A stretch of DNA of 64,000 nucleotides. It comes from Echinicola jeungdonensis (GTDB taxonomy: Bacteria; Bacteroidota; Bacteroidia; Cytophagales; Cyclobacteriaceae). Location of the stretch: contig NZ_JAUFQT010000002.1 of NCBI RefSeq assembly GCF_030409905.1, forward strand, positions 682,001 to 746,000. The letters are read 5' to 3'. The translations under genes were made by a program, and so were the position numbers. The notes below the pieces were generated by a model. The model was not told the DNA's origin, made no database searches, and worked only from the letters and a program-made list of their open reading frames with translations. Below, piece after piece: positions 37,285 to 47,027 of the stretch (its first letter is position 1; every line of letters starts with the position of its first letter).

Positions 37285-38943
37285 TCAAAATTTAAAGGTC
37301 AAGCCTCCAATTCCCTGAATTCCACGGCTTGGATAGTTCCAAAACCGTTGATTTCTTTGATGCAATAAATTGTTACCTTCTACAAATAAAGAAAACTGAT
37401 CTGTCAGTTTATAGTCTGCCTTAACTTGTAAGTCAATAATTGGATTTAAGGTACTCGTCCGATCCGATTGAAAATTAATAGCATTTATTCCACCCATAAC
37501 CTTAGCATTGGCCTGAATCAACCACCTGGCATCAGGAGTAAATTGGTTTCGAACGTCCAATGTCCATTTTGGCCTATGCCAAGCTCCGGTTAAACTTTCT
37601 AATGAATAATGATAATAGTTGACTTCTGCATTTAATTGATAAATTTTATCAAATTCATAACCTATACCCCCTTTGTAATTCAATACATTTGTGGTTGAAT
37701 CATAAACAACTTGAAAACGGGTACTATCATTTTCATGATTACCATAAAAATGCATCTGATCATATTGCCCATAACTTATGGCAAACTTATAAGTAAAGGC
37801 ATCATTAATATTTCCTTTTATTCCCCCCGTTGCTTTAAAATCCTGAATAGTATTAAGCAACTTTTCACTGGGCCCCAAATAAGGGTTTTCCTGGACAAAA
37901 CTGTAGTAGGTATTTCTTTGAACATCCCCCTCGAAGGAAGCATAAAGACCAAATTCCTCTTCTAATTGGTAATTGGCTTTTAACCTGGGGAATAAATGGG
38001 CACTTGAGCTTTTTCCGGGAATTTCATCATTTTCTAAAATGATATTTGCTCCAGCCAAAAGTTTGAACTTTTCATTTTTGAATTCCAAATAAGGCGAAGC
38101 TTTAAGATAATTTCTGTTGAGGTCTGAATAAGTCTCATCTGATGGGGAAGTTAAAAAAGCTTGCCCCTCTAGTCCTCCTTTAAAATTATCACTGATTTGA
38201 TAATAGGCATTTGCATTCAAATCAACCTGATGTTCCCTTGCAGAATAGTCATCATTAAATATTCTTGCTCCAAGGGAGATCTCATAATTAAATGGATCCA
38301 TACGGTCTATATTTCTGATGCCCCCTCTACCAAATAGGGTGTGGAATATTTGACCGATGTCCTCAGGATTTATTTCAAGATTTGGAGTGTAACCATAAAA
38401 GTGGTATTTGTCCCGATCATATCCGATTTTGCCAAAAGCCTCAAAATACTCCATAAAATAATTAGCTGCTATTCGAATATTGGTATGGTCTTCTGCAGAA
38501 TTTTTTTTGTCAATTGGGCCTTCATAGAAACCTTGATGTTTAAGGTAAACTCCATAATTGAGGTAATCGCTTTCCAAATTATTGAGATGTAATTCCGCCA
38601 ATGGAGACTGATAATTTCCATATCCCAATTTAACAAAGCTATGATATGTTTCTCCGGTTGAAGATTCAAACCTCTTTTGGTAAGGTTTCATCTTAGATGG
38701 ACTGGGATCTAATTGGAAGAAAAAATCCCTTACCTCATAGTCAAATTTATCCAAGCCCTCAGGCTGGGGTAAAGCAGGAACCTTTTCAAAATTTTTGTTT
38801 TTTTTAGGCAAAGTTAACACCCTGTCCTTTCGAATAATGAATTCGGTATCCTTTACTTCCCCTCTTTCATTACCTTGTTTTTCCTGTCCTAACACAGGGG
38901 ACAATACAAAGCATAAAAATATGATTATCAGTATTTTATTCAT
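37285..38943 (-). CDS. Outer-membrane beta-barrel protein (TonB-receptor-like barrel without plug)
   Basis: A 552-aa exported protein with signal peptide ending VLGQ. After about 90 residues, the remainder alternates amphipathic strands and ends GGLTFKF, with a C-terminal aromatic as usual for outer-membrane barrels. Strand order near the end (TDQFSLFVEGNNLLHQRNQRFWNYPSRGIQG) is exactly like the final strands of TonB-dependent receptors, but no N-terminal plug domain is seen. It is encoded between the giant TPR gene and the SPOR-ExbB-ExbD-TonB genes, so it may be the energised partner of that motor. Ligand unknown. Confidence 0.83.
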   Translation of the reverse strand: MNKILIIIFLCFVLSPVLGQEKQGNERGEVKDTEFIIRKDRVLTLPKKNKNFEKVPALPQPEGLDKFDYEVRDFFFQLDPSPSKMKPYQKRFESSTGETYHSFVKLGYGNYQSPLAELHLNNLESDYLNYGVYLKHQGFYEGPIDKKNSAEDHTNIRIAANYFMEYFEAFGKIGYDRDKYHFYGYTPNLEINPEDIGQIFHTLFGRGGIRNIDRMDPFNYEISLGARIFNDDYSAREHQVDLNANAYYQISDNFKGGLEGQAFLTSPSDETYSDLNRNYLKASPYLEFKNEKFKLLAGANIILENDEIPGKSSSAHLFPRLKANYQLEEEFGLYASFEGDVQRNTYYSFVQENPYLGPSEKLLNTIQDFKATGGIKGNINDAFTYKFAISYGQYDQMHFYGNHENDSTRFQVVYDSTTNVLNYKGGIGYEFDKIYQLNAEVNYYHYSLESLTGAWHRPKWTLDVRNQFTPDARWLIQANAKVMGGINAINFQSDRTSTLNPIIDLQVKADYKLTDQFSLFVEGNNLLHQRNQRFWNYPSRGIQGIGGLTFKF

Positions 38944-38974
38944 CCTTGATTAAATATTAGCTTTTACAAAATCC

Positions 38975-41959
38975 TTATATGGATTCCAGTACTTTTTGAG
39001 CTTCTTCTACTACTTCTTGGTTTTCTGAATTTTCAATAATAGATTCCAAAGTGGCTTTGGCCTGGAAGTTTTCCTTTAATTCCAGGTAATTTTTCCCCAA
39101 GAGAATAAAACACCTTCCGTACCAATAGTCGTGAACTGCATAACGGTCAGAAAAATCAAAAATGGTTTCATTGGACTGCTTATAGTTGCCACTTTCGTGG
39201 AAGGTTTTGGCCAATAGGTATAATCCTTCTGCCCCTTCAACAGATTCACTTTGATTGAGCAGCGCCATCAATTCATCTTGGGCTTTTGTAGTTTCCCCTT
39301 TCTCCAAAAAGGATTTTGCCTTCACCAAGTATCCCTTGGAGGTGGCATTGGCTGTAATATCCCCCATTTGGATTACCTTATCAGCAAAATAAATAGCACT
39401 ATCAAATCTACCTATTTGATAATAGGATTCCATCAGGCCATTAAAAGCTTCAAACTCTTCGATCCTGTCTCTTGCATTTTTGGAACTACTCAAATAGTAG
39501 GGAACAGCTTTAAGGTAATTTTTATTTTTAAATTCCAGTTCAGCTATTTTGCTGATAGCTTTAGCTTTTTGGCTGGAAGCACCTTTGTCTTCCAATTCAT
39601 AAAAAGCCTCCAAAGCTTTATCATATTGCTCCAAACGATAATATGCATCCCCAATGAAATATTGCGCCTCTTGATTATGGCTTGAATTGGGATAACTTTT
39701 CAAATAACCTTTAAATGCTTTAATGGCTTCCTGATAAGATTGACTGAAAAATAAATTTTTTGCAGCCTCATATTCTATGTTTTGCAGACTTTCATTTCCC
39801 GGGTTGGCATTTTTATATGATGCCAAATATTCGGAAAATTCCCCTGACCTACCTTCCAAAGACAAGGCCTCCTGTAAACCTACCAATGCAGCATCTACAT
39901 TTTCCGCATTTGGATAACTATCCAGGATTTTTTTGTAATCCGAAATGGTGCTCTTGTAATTTTGTAAAGAGTAATTAGCAATTGCCCTACTTTCCAAAGC
40001 ATAAGGAACATAAGGGCTATTTGGCCTTTCCTGAATTAATAGGCTAAACCCTTCCCTGGCTTTGGAATAATCGGATTCTTCCATATTGATTTGGGCTTTT
40101 TTGAATATCACATCATCCCGGTATGGACTATTGGGAAATCCATCAATCACTTGGTCCAGCTGGGCAATAGCCTCCTGGTTTCTATTTTGGAAATTTAGGG
40201 CAACACCTGCCATGTAATGAGCATAATCAGAAAAACTTCTCCTAAGCTGGATGGCATTTCGGTACGCCTGCAATGCATTTTCAAACTTCTTCTGGACATA
40301 ATAACTGTCCCCTAAACGTATCAATGCATCCTCATAATGAGCTTGTTCCCTCGCCCCTCGGAGTTTATCAGTATAAGCTTTAAATTGGGTTGCAGCTTTG
40401 TGGTATTGCTGGGTATTAAAATAAGCATACCCCAAACCATAATGAGTTTTCAACAATGTTTCTGGCTCAGCTCTTGTCCCCATCTGGACCACTTGTTCAT
40501 AAGACCTAATAGCTGGATTGGGATTTTCATCTGCCATATAAGTCTCTCCTTTCCAAAAATGTGCCTGGGAAACAATATCTTGGTCAATTGGATAGGAAAG
40601 GGATTTATCAAAATAAATGATTGCCTCTTTATACCTTTTGTTTCTGAAATATGTTATCCCCTGATAAAAGCTTACTTTTTGGTAAGCAGCTTTTATCCGA
40701 TTGGATTTTTGGCCCATTTGCTCAATATGCTGAATGGCCCGCAAATAATTATTAGTATTGATCAGAGCATCACTCAGAAGGTTTTCCACTTGCTGAACCT
40801 GGGCTCCCTGGGGAAATCTATCCAAATAAGTGTCAAGGGCGTTTACTGCTTCCTTGAAACTTCCTTTTTCCAAATTGATTTTCGCAAAATTATAAAGGGC
40901 TTCAGATTTAATTTCAGGATCAAAATCCCCTTTGTAGGCAGTATTGAAACTGGTTAGGGCAAACTGATCATTATTCAATTTTAAATAGGAATGACCTAGA
41001 TAATAACTTGACACTTGACCTAAACGATCTTTTTCCAATGCAACCTCTTTAAAATAGTTGGTAGCTTTTTGAGGATTATCAACCTTAAATTGTGCTACCC
41101 CTGCTTTGTATTTCTGCTCCCTGCTTAGGTTTCCATTTCCACTTTTCGAAGATGCATCATAGTAGTTAGCCGCTTGGGTAAAATCCCTTTTTTCAAAATA
41201 AGCCTCTGCAAGTAGCAGATATATTTCCTCTTTCTGGTCGAGGGCAGATCTGGATTTTAAAATAGGGGTTACATATTGAATTAATTCCTCATATTGTTGT
41301 TGGCGATAATAGGCTTCGCTCAGCATATATGGGACTTTTGATTGGTAGGAAGGATACCTGTCCGCCTGTTTGAAATCCTGAATTGCGATCTGGTAATTTT
41401 CAAGTTTCAACGCAGAGAAACCGGAATAATAATAACCATCGGCTATTAAAGGACTTGGGATCTTTTTTACCGGATCAAAATATCTTCGGGCATTGGTATA
41501 GTCTCCAAGCTTAAAATAGGCATACCCCATTTTAAACCAAAGTTCAGCCTTTTGCTCTGCCAAAGCTACATTGGTATTGAACTGTCCATAATGTTTAAGC
41601 GCTGTCTTGTAATGCCTTTGGTCAAAATAATAATCACCTAATAAGAGACTTGCCTGATTGGATTTAGGATCATCAGGGTAATTTACCCTAATTTTTTCCA
41701 TTAAACCCGGCCCATCGGGGTTTTCTATTCGGAGTGCAGCAAGGGCATGGTAAAAATCAACTTCTACCCTTTGAGAGGGTGAAAGGTCTTTTTCCTTTAA
41801 ATATTCAAACTCATATTTGGCAGCACTGTATTGGTTTTTATGGAAAAGCTCATAAGCCTCGTCTATATCCTTTTCAATGGCTGTTTGGTATAAGCCTGAT
41901 TGAGCATTTACCTGCAAAAAGCCGCTGAGGGTAAAAATCAAAAGAAATATTTTTTTCAT
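38975..41959 (-). CDS. Giant exported tetratricopeptide-repeat protein
   Basis: About 994 aa, almost entirely TPR units after a signal peptide (MKKIFLLIFTLSGFLQVNAQ). More than fifteen repeats of the A-x-x-x-Y-x-x-A/L-x-x-Y-P form are visible, for example NARRYFDPVKKIPSPLIAD, EAVNALDTYLDRFPQGAQ, EAIAQLDQVIDGFPNSPYRD and KALEAFYELEDKGASSQ. Periplasmic, possibly wrapped around or tethered to the outer membrane. The related E. coli tol-pal locus also has a TPR protein (CpoB/YbgF), an analogy rather than homology claim. ATG 41959 is chosen over a TTG five codons upstream; it lies 15 bp after the holA stop. Confidence 0.87.
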   Translation of the reverse strand: MKKIFLLIFTLSGFLQVNAQSGLYQTAIEKDIDEAYELFHKNQYSAAKYEFEYLKEKDLSPSQRVEVDFYHALAALRIENPDGPGLMEKIRVNYPDDPKSNQASLLLGDYYFDQRHYKTALKHYGQFNTNVALAEQKAELWFKMGYAYFKLGDYTNARRYFDPVKKIPSPLIADGYYYSGFSALKLENYQIAIQDFKQADRYPSYQSKVPYMLSEAYYRQQQYEELIQYVTPILKSRSALDQKEEIYLLLAEAYFEKRDFTQAANYYDASSKSGNGNLSREQKYKAGVAQFKVDNPQKATNYFKEVALEKDRLGQVSSYYLGHSYLKLNNDQFALTSFNTAYKGDFDPEIKSEALYNFAKINLEKGSFKEAVNALDTYLDRFPQGAQVQQVENLLSDALINTNNYLRAIQHIEQMGQKSNRIKAAYQKVSFYQGITYFRNKRYKEAIIYFDKSLSYPIDQDIVSQAHFWKGETYMADENPNPAIRSYEQVVQMGTRAEPETLLKTHYGLGYAYFNTQQYHKAATQFKAYTDKLRGAREQAHYEDALIRLGDSYYVQKKFENALQAYRNAIQLRRSFSDYAHYMAGVALNFQNRNQEAIAQLDQVIDGFPNSPYRDDVIFKKAQINMEESDYSKAREGFSLLIQERPNSPYVPYALESRAIANYSLQNYKSTISDYKKILDSYPNAENVDAALVGLQEALSLEGRSGEFSEYLASYKNANPGNESLQNIEYEAAKNLFFSQSYQEAIKAFKGYLKSYPNSSHNQEAQYFIGDAYYRLEQYDKALEAFYELEDKGASSQKAKAISKIAELEFKNKNYLKAVPYYLSSSKNARDRIEEFEAFNGLMESYYQIGRFDSAIYFADKVIQMGDITANATSKGYLVKAKSFLEKGETTKAQDELMALLNQSESVEGAEGLYLLAKTFHESGNYKQSNETIFDFSDRYAVHDYWYGRCFILLGKNYLELKENFQAKATLESIIENSENQEVVEEAQKVLESI

Positions 41960-41974
41960 TTTCAGAAAATCCAA

Positions 41975-43003
41975 TTAATGCATCAATTTAAATATGAGTT
42001 CTTTAAGGATTTCAGATTCAACCATACCGGTGGTACCTACACCCTTAGAACGAAGGTCTGCTTCCTTTATGTATGTGATGTTCTCAATAACCTTGCCTAA
42101 AGAGTAATTTTTGGAGGCAATCATGTATTCCTTTACAAAATAAGGATTGACCTTTAGTTTGGTTGCCAATTCCCTTTCTGGAAAATTCCTATTTTCAGGA
42201 TCATGAATCAAAAGCAATCGTGAAAAATGTAAATAAATCAATGCAATAATGGGGATCAGAGGATTGCTTTTTGGGTTTTGGCTAAAATAATTTATAATCC
42301 GGTTAGCCTTCAGCACATCCCTATAACTCAAAGCCTTAGTCAATTCAAAATTATTGTAATCTTTATTGATGCCAATATATTGCTGGATATGGTCACTGTT
42401 TATTTGGGTTGGCTCTGAGAAATTGATCAGCATTTTATCAATTTCATTAGTAAGGACTTCCAGATTATTCCCAATTGATTCGGTAATAATTTGGCTGGCT
42501 TTAGGATCAATGGTAAATTTTTTGCTTTTTATGTAGGCATCCACCCAGGGAGATAGTTTATATTCCGGCACTTTGGCAGACTTGACCAAAATAGCTTTTT
42601 TATCCAGTTCCTTCGCCAGCGCTTTTCTTCCATCCAAGACCTTATATTTATGGGAAAAAACCAATATGGTGCTTGGGAGTGGGTTTTTTATATAATTAAT
42701 CAATAAGTTGTCCCCTGCTTCTTTTCCCAGATCTGGAATGTTTTGGGCTTCCTTAACAATAACCACTTGCCGATCAGCCATCATTGGAAACCTGCGGGCA
42801 TTGGTTAGGACCGTGTTCATGTTTGACTCCTTCCCATACATGATGATTTGGTTAAAACCTTTTTCATGCTCTGGAATGGCATGCTCTTCAATATAACCTG
42901 TAATCAGATCTATAAAATATGGTTCATCACCCTGCAAAAAGTAAACAGGGGCATATTTCCCACTTTTCAAATCCTTAAGGACAGTTTCCGGTTGGTTTGC
43001 CAT
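41975..43003 (-). CDS. holA: DNA polymerase III subunit delta HolA
   Basis: Clamp-loader subunit of the replicative polymerase, 342 aa. Family pattern: YFLQGDEPYFIDLITGYI near the start, NARRFPMMADRQVVIVKEA, LVFSHKYKVLDGRKAL, a central NLEVLTNEIDKMLI and the C-terminal helical domain ending EILKELIFKLMH. First gene of the envelope operon, the TPR gene beginning 15 bp later. Confidence 0.93.
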   Translation of the reverse strand: MANQPETVLKDLKSGKYAPVYFLQGDEPYFIDLITGYIEEHAIPEHEKGFNQIIMYGKESNMNTVLTNARRFPMMADRQVVIVKEAQNIPDLGKEAGDNLLINYIKNPLPSTILVFSHKYKVLDGRKALAKELDKKAILVKSAKVPEYKLSPWVDAYIKSKKFTIDPKASQIITESIGNNLEVLTNEIDKMLINFSEPTQINSDHIQQYIGINKDYNNFELTKALSYRDVLKANRIINYFSQNPKSNPLIPIIALIYLHFSRLLLIHDPENRNFPERELATKLKVNPYFVKEYMIASKNYSLGKVIENITYIKEADLRSKGVGTTGMVESEILKELIFKLMH

Positions 43004-43063
43004 AACTTGTTAATTCAGCCCAAATATAGAAAGAAATGGTTTTTTTGGAATAAGATACCGGTG

Positions 43064-43717
43064 TTATTCCTCTTTCAGCAAATGGGAAAATTTTTGGGCT
43101 ACCTTTTCTATTTTTGGCTTGGAAACGCTTATTATATATGGATTGTCTGGGTGATGCTTTTCATAATCCTGGTGATAATCCTCAGCCACCCAAAATTTCG
43201 AATATGGCACTAATTGGGTTACAATTTTTTTTGGAAACCGACCACTGTCATTGAGTTTCCTGATCTTATCTTGGGCCAATTTCTGTTGGTTTTCATCGTG
43301 ATAAAATATCACAGACCGATACTGTTTTCCAACATCGGGCCCTTGCCGGTTCAGTTGAGTAGGATCATGGGCGGTGAAAAATATGTCTAACAAGGTTCCA
43401 TAATTAATTACCTGAGGATCATAATAAATTTCAACAGTTTCTGCATGGCCAGTAAGACCTTGGCTGACTTGTTTATAGGTTGGAGAACTTTCTTTTCCTC
43501 CAGCATACCCAGAAACAGCTTCCTTCACTCCTTTTATTTGTTCAAAAGAAGCTTCCACACACCAAAAACATCCTCCAGCAAAAGTAGCTGTATCCAATTG
43601 ACTATAATTCAATTTTGGTTTTTGATAGGTGGATTGGTTATTCTTTCCCTGTCCGTTACAGGCGGATACTAGAGTTAAGGAAACTAATAACAGCAATATG
43701 TGTTTAAATAAAATCAT
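43064..43717 (-). CDS. msrA: Lipoprotein methionine sulfoxide reductase MsrA
   Basis: Repairs methionine S-sulfoxide. The enzyme carries a lipoprotein signal (LVSLTLVSAC, lipid Cys20), so it works outside the cytoplasm. Catalytic GCFWC has Cys50 nucleophile; VSGYAGG, GHAETVEIYYDP and DPTQLNRQGPDVGKQYRS are typical. The C-terminus lacks an obvious fused MsrB. 60 bp upstream of holA on the same strand. Confidence 0.94.
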   Translation of the reverse strand: MILFKHILLLLVSLTLVSACNGQGKNNQSTYQKPKLNYSQLDTATFAGGCFWCVEASFEQIKGVKEAVSGYAGGKESSPTYKQVSQGLTGHAETVEIYYDPQVINYGTLLDIFFTAHDPTQLNRQGPDVGKQYRSVIFYHDENQQKLAQDKIRKLNDSGRFPKKIVTQLVPYSKFWVAEDYHQDYEKHHPDNPYIISVSKPKIEKVAQKFSHLLKEE

Positions 43718-43793
43718 AACCTGGTTTTTGAATAGCTTACTGGATTAAACTATATCTCCTGGTATAGGGTTTAAAAATTAGGCATTAAGTTAT

Positions 43794-43801
43794 TAATTTT
43801 G
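43794..43801 (+). promoter_or_regulatory. Probable -7 element of TPR gene
   Basis: TAATTTTG fits TAnnTTTG; an imperfect -33 (TTTA, 43770-43773) lies 20 bp upstream. The GTG start of the TPR gene is 24 bp downstream. Confidence 0.4.
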
Positions 43802-43824
43802 ACGAGCAATTAAACAACAATAAA

Positions 43825-44553
43825 GTGAGTAATTTACAAACAGGCATTTCCTATTATAAAGAAGGTAAGTTTGAGGAGGCATTAACGGTATTCAATGAAT
43901 TAATGGAACAAAGCCCAAAGGAGCCGGCCCATTTATTATACCGTGGTAGAATTCTTTCCCGTTTGGGAAGATTGGAAAATGCCTTAAGCGATTTTGATCA
44001 ATTGGCTTTATTGGATGCATATAATCCTGATTTTATCAGTGACAGGGCAGTTGTCCTTCATTTGTTGAAACGGAATGAGGAAGCATTGTCGGAAATGGGC
44101 AGGGCCCTAAACCTGGACCCACAAAACCCCTACAGATATTCCAGCAGGGCCTTTTTAAAAGACCGCATTGGAGACCTGAAAGGAGCAATTGAGGACTATG
44201 AAAAGGCCATTGAACTGGATCCCGAGGATGCCGTTGCTTATAATAATAAAGGAATTGTTGAAGAAAAATTAGGCTACAAAGAAAGATCCCAAAACAGCTA
44301 CCATACAGCAGATAAATTGGTTGGAGGTGAAAAATCCCAAGGTGACAGCACACCACCTGAACCTCAAAAAAAGCAATATTCAGACTTTAATAAATCAATC
44401 TCTGGCGAGGAAAAAATGGAACCTATTCCTGATTCCGGTCAAAAAAAGGTTTCTTTCTCTGACTACATGCAAGTAATAAAAAAGGTGTTTTCAGACAAAG
44501 GTACCTGGAATGAATTTATTTCCTTTATATGGTCAAAATTTAAAAGAAGTTAA
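43825..44553 (+). CDS. TPR-repeat protein
   Basis: A 242-aa cytoplasmic-looking protein with about five TPR units in residues 1-150 (GISYYKEGKFEEALTVFNEL ... ALSEMGRALNLDPQNPYRYS ... AIEDYEKAIELDPEDAVAYN), then a polar linker and a C-terminal segment SFSDYMQVIKKVFSDKGTW. No signal peptide. The start is GTG at 43825, the only initiation codon in place. Its TAA stop touches the stop of the convergent stress-protein gene with no base between. Function unknown, presumably scaffolding. Confidence 0.82.
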   Translation: MSNLQTGISYYKEGKFEEALTVFNELMEQSPKEPAHLLYRGRILSRLGRLENALSDFDQLALLDAYNPDFISDRAVVLHLLKRNEEALSEMGRALNLDPQNPYRYSSRAFLKDRIGDLKGAIEDYEKAIELDPEDAVAYNNKGIVEEKLGYKERSQNSYHTADKLVGGEKSQGDSTPPEPQKKQYSDFNKSISGEEKMEPIPDSGQKKVSFSDYMQVIKKVFSDKGTWNEFISFIWSKFKRS

Positions 44554-45387
44554 TCAAATGCTCTTGATTACCCACAATGGTTTGTTAATAAAATAAGACA
44601 TCTTTTTGGATAAATTTTTGGTAAAAAGCTGGTCAAACCAGCTTTTTTTCTTGCTTAAAGTTACTAAAATGTCACCTTTAGCAGTAATCAGGTAATTTTC
44701 AAGGCCTAAGCCCGGTTCATCCCGGTAAGTTTTAAGTACATAACTTACTTTTTCATAACGGATAAAGGGTTTTATCTCTGAAATCATTGTTTGGTGCAAT
44801 GCCTTATCAATAATTTTATTTTTGGTACCCACGTGGACAATATCAATTTCACTATCAAAAAATTCAGCCATCTCCACTACTTTTTGTATGGCCAATTTAT
44901 CCTCTTCCAGGTAATCGGTCGCATAAACAAATTTTCTCGGGGTTTTGAAAAAAACCTTACGGGGAACAATCATTACATCCTGCAGGGCTTCATCAATCAC
45001 TTTACTGGACCTGGAACCAATGAAATTATGCTTGATATCATTAACCCCTTCTGTTCCCATAATTATTAAATCCACCTTGTTTTCATTGGCAAAGGTAATA
45101 ATGGTTTGAACGGTTTTACCTTCCAATAATATCCCTTTACAAGAGTTTAGCCCTTTTCCACAACTCTCCCGTTCTACTTCTTCAACCAAATTATCCATTT
45201 TTTTCTTTGCAAATGATAAAAGATCCATTCCAGGTTGACGAAATAATTTTTTGTAATCATCCTTATCTGGGACATGAAAAAGTATCAGGTCTGCCTGGTA
45301 TTGTTCCCCAATTTTAGCAGCATATTCAATGGCATTTAAAGAACATTCAGAAAAGTCAGTTGGGCAAAGTATTGTAAAAGTTTTCAT
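44554..45387 (-). CDS. Universal stress protein, two Usp domains
   Basis: A 277-aa cytoplasmic protein made of two UspA-like halves: TILCPTDFSECSLNAIEYAAKIG with the ATP-binding-type IIMGTEGVNDIKHNFIGSRSSKVI in the first, and KFVYATDYLEEDKLAIQKV in the second, which has lost the G-x2-G-x9-G-S motif. ATG 45387 is preferred over an upstream ATG at 45408 that overlaps the previous gene and adds seven unusual residues. It is preceded by a hydroxyacid dehydrogenase on the same strand. Confidence 0.88.
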   Translation of the reverse strand: MKTFTILCPTDFSECSLNAIEYAAKIGEQYQADLILFHVPDKDDYKKLFRQPGMDLLSFAKKKMDNLVEEVERESCGKGLNSCKGILLEGKTVQTIITFANENKVDLIIMGTEGVNDIKHNFIGSRSSKVIDEALQDVMIVPRKVFFKTPRKFVYATDYLEEDKLAIQKVVEMAEFFDSEIDIVHVGTKNKIIDKALHQTMISEIKPFIRYEKVSYVLKTYRDEPGLGLENYLITAKGDILVTLSKKKSWFDQLFTKNLSKKMSYFINKPLWVIKSI

Positions 45388-45404
45388 TTCAGTAAAATTT
45401 TGGT

Positions 45405-46325
45405 TCAATAACCTTTTGATTTATTAATTACATTCAACAGTGGTTTTCCTTCAATCAAATTGTAATAGTTGGTTATTACTTGAGGGACAGCCGCTCCCGG
45501 ATTTGTAATACTGGCAATATGCGGGGTAATTGTAATTTTCGGATTTTCCCAAAATGGATGTTCTTTGGGTAAGGGCTCATTACAAAAAACATCCAATAAA
45601 GCTCCAGAGATATACCCCTTTTCAATAGCCACAGGTAAGTCTTTCTCAACCAAATGACTTCCCCTTGCAACATTGATCAGGTAAGTACCTTTTTTACATT
45701 TTTCAAAAAGAGATTGATTTAAAAACCCTTTGGTCTTTGGGGTAAGGGGTAAAAGGCAAATCAGGACATTCACTTGTTGAAGAAACTCCTCCAATTGATT
45801 CCCATAATAATAGAGGTGCCTAAAATTTTCCTTAGGGCTATTTCCATACCCAATAACCTCGAATCCCATAAAAGCCAATTTGTCCAAAACATCACCTCCA
45901 AGCTCTCCAACGCCCAAAACTCCTACTCTTATGGGGATTTCAGGATTGGACATATCCCATTTTTTAAGATTTTGATCTTTTTGGTAACGTTCTATTTGCC
46001 TGTGAAAATTAAGCACTCCCATGACCACATAATTAGTCATGGAAAAAGTCAATTTAGGATCAACAATTCTAGTAATAGGAATATTTTCTGGTATATGGGG
46101 ATCCCCCAGGATATGATCCACTCCTGCCCCCATAGAACAAACCAATTCCAAATTGGAAAATCTTTCAAGAGACCCAATTGGATGTTGCCATACCATCGCC
46201 ACTTTTACTTCTTCGGGACGGTCAACATTTGGATAAATTTGAAGGGGAATATCTGGGGCATCTTTTTCAAGAATTTTGACCCAAGGTAATACATCCCTTT
46301 TTGGTGAAACAATAGCTAAACTCAT
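45405..46325 (-). CDS. D-2-hydroxyacid dehydrogenase (GhrA-like)
   Basis: NAD(P)H-dependent reductase of the 2-hydroxyacid dehydrogenase family, 306 aa, closest in pattern to glyoxylate/hydroxypyruvate reductase A. The Rossmann loop is VGVLGVGELGGDV, catalytic Arg in NVARGSHLVE, Glu in FCNEPLP, and His in TITPHIASIT. A cytoplasmic enzyme. It overlaps the glycosylase gene by one base and is followed after 17 bp by the stress protein, so the three likely form an operon. Confidence 0.9.
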   Translation of the reverse strand: MSLAIVSPKRDVLPWVKILEKDAPDIPLQIYPNVDRPEEVKVAMVWQHPIGSLERFSNLELVCSMGAGVDHILGDPHIPENIPITRIVDPKLTFSMTNYVVMGVLNFHRQIERYQKDQNLKKWDMSNPEIPIRVGVLGVGELGGDVLDKLAFMGFEVIGYGNSPKENFRHLYYYGNQLEEFLQQVNVLICLLPLTPKTKGFLNQSLFEKCKKGTYLINVARGSHLVEKDLPVAIEKGYISGALLDVFCNEPLPKEHPFWENPKITITPHIASITNPGAAVPQVITNYYNLIEGKPLLNVINKSKGY

Positions 46326-46933
46326 TATTTTTTACTGATAAATGGACTGTTTTTAATATAAAATCTCCAAGGAAGCAAAGCATCATTTCCTGCATAATCC
46401 ACACCTACTCTGGTAGTACTTACCATCTCAAAATTTGAATTTTGGGGAATATTCCCTAGCCAAATAGGAGATTCCTTTTCATAAAGGACAGTATCGTTAT
46501 TGAAAGTCGAAATCCCTAAAGCTTGGGAAACCTTGCCAGGGCCATTGGTCAATTGATACAAGCCATTTTGATTTCTCCTTTTTTTCATCGTTTCTAAACC
46601 TTCTAAAGGTTCCACTGCCCTGACCAAAACAGCTTTTGCCATCCCCTCTTTTTCGGTTACAATATTAAAAAGGTGGTGAATACCATAACACAGGTAAACA
46701 TAACTCCTCCCCCCTTCCTTAAACATTACCTCGGTCCTTCGGGTCATTTTATCAGGATAAGCATGGCAAGCTTTATCTACCGCTCCATCGTAGGCTTCGG
46801 TTTCAACTATCCTTGCCATGGTCATTTTCCCATCCATTTGGGTCACCAAAACTTTGCCCAAAAGGTCCATAGAGATTTCAACCACATTTCTATTTAAAAA
46901 AAATTCTTTTGGAAGAATTTTAATATCTTTCAT
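46325..46933 (-). CDS. DNA-3-methyladenine glycosylase (AAG/MPG family)
   Basis: Base-excision repair enzyme removing alkylated purines. The 202-aa chain shows LLGKVLVTQMDG, RIVETEAYDGAVDKACHAY, RTEVMFKEGGRSYVYLCYGIHHLFNIV (containing the intercalating Tyr), AVLVRAVEP and LTNGPGKVSQALGI, all characteristic. First gene of the small minus-strand set with the dehydrogenase and stress protein. Confidence 0.94.
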   Translation of the reverse strand: MKDIKILPKEFFLNRNVVEISMDLLGKVLVTQMDGKMTMARIVETEAYDGAVDKACHAYPDKMTRRTEVMFKEGGRSYVYLCYGIHHLFNIVTEKEGMAKAVLVRAVEPLEGLETMKKRRNQNGLYQLTNGPGKVSQALGISTFNNDTVLYEKESPIWLGNIPQNSNFEMVSTTRVGVDYAGNDALLPWRFYIKNSPFISKK

Positions 46934-47027
46934 GGTTTTATTTGCGTTATCATAATATCAAAAATATTAGTAAATAGAAAAAAATATTATAAAAACTATT
47001 AAAAATTAAACTTATTACATTACATCC

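Noticed and set aside
40337..40957. 206-aa plus-strand frame opposite the giant TPR gene
   Set aside because: It is an antisense shadow of a clearly coding TPR gene, with no recognisable product.
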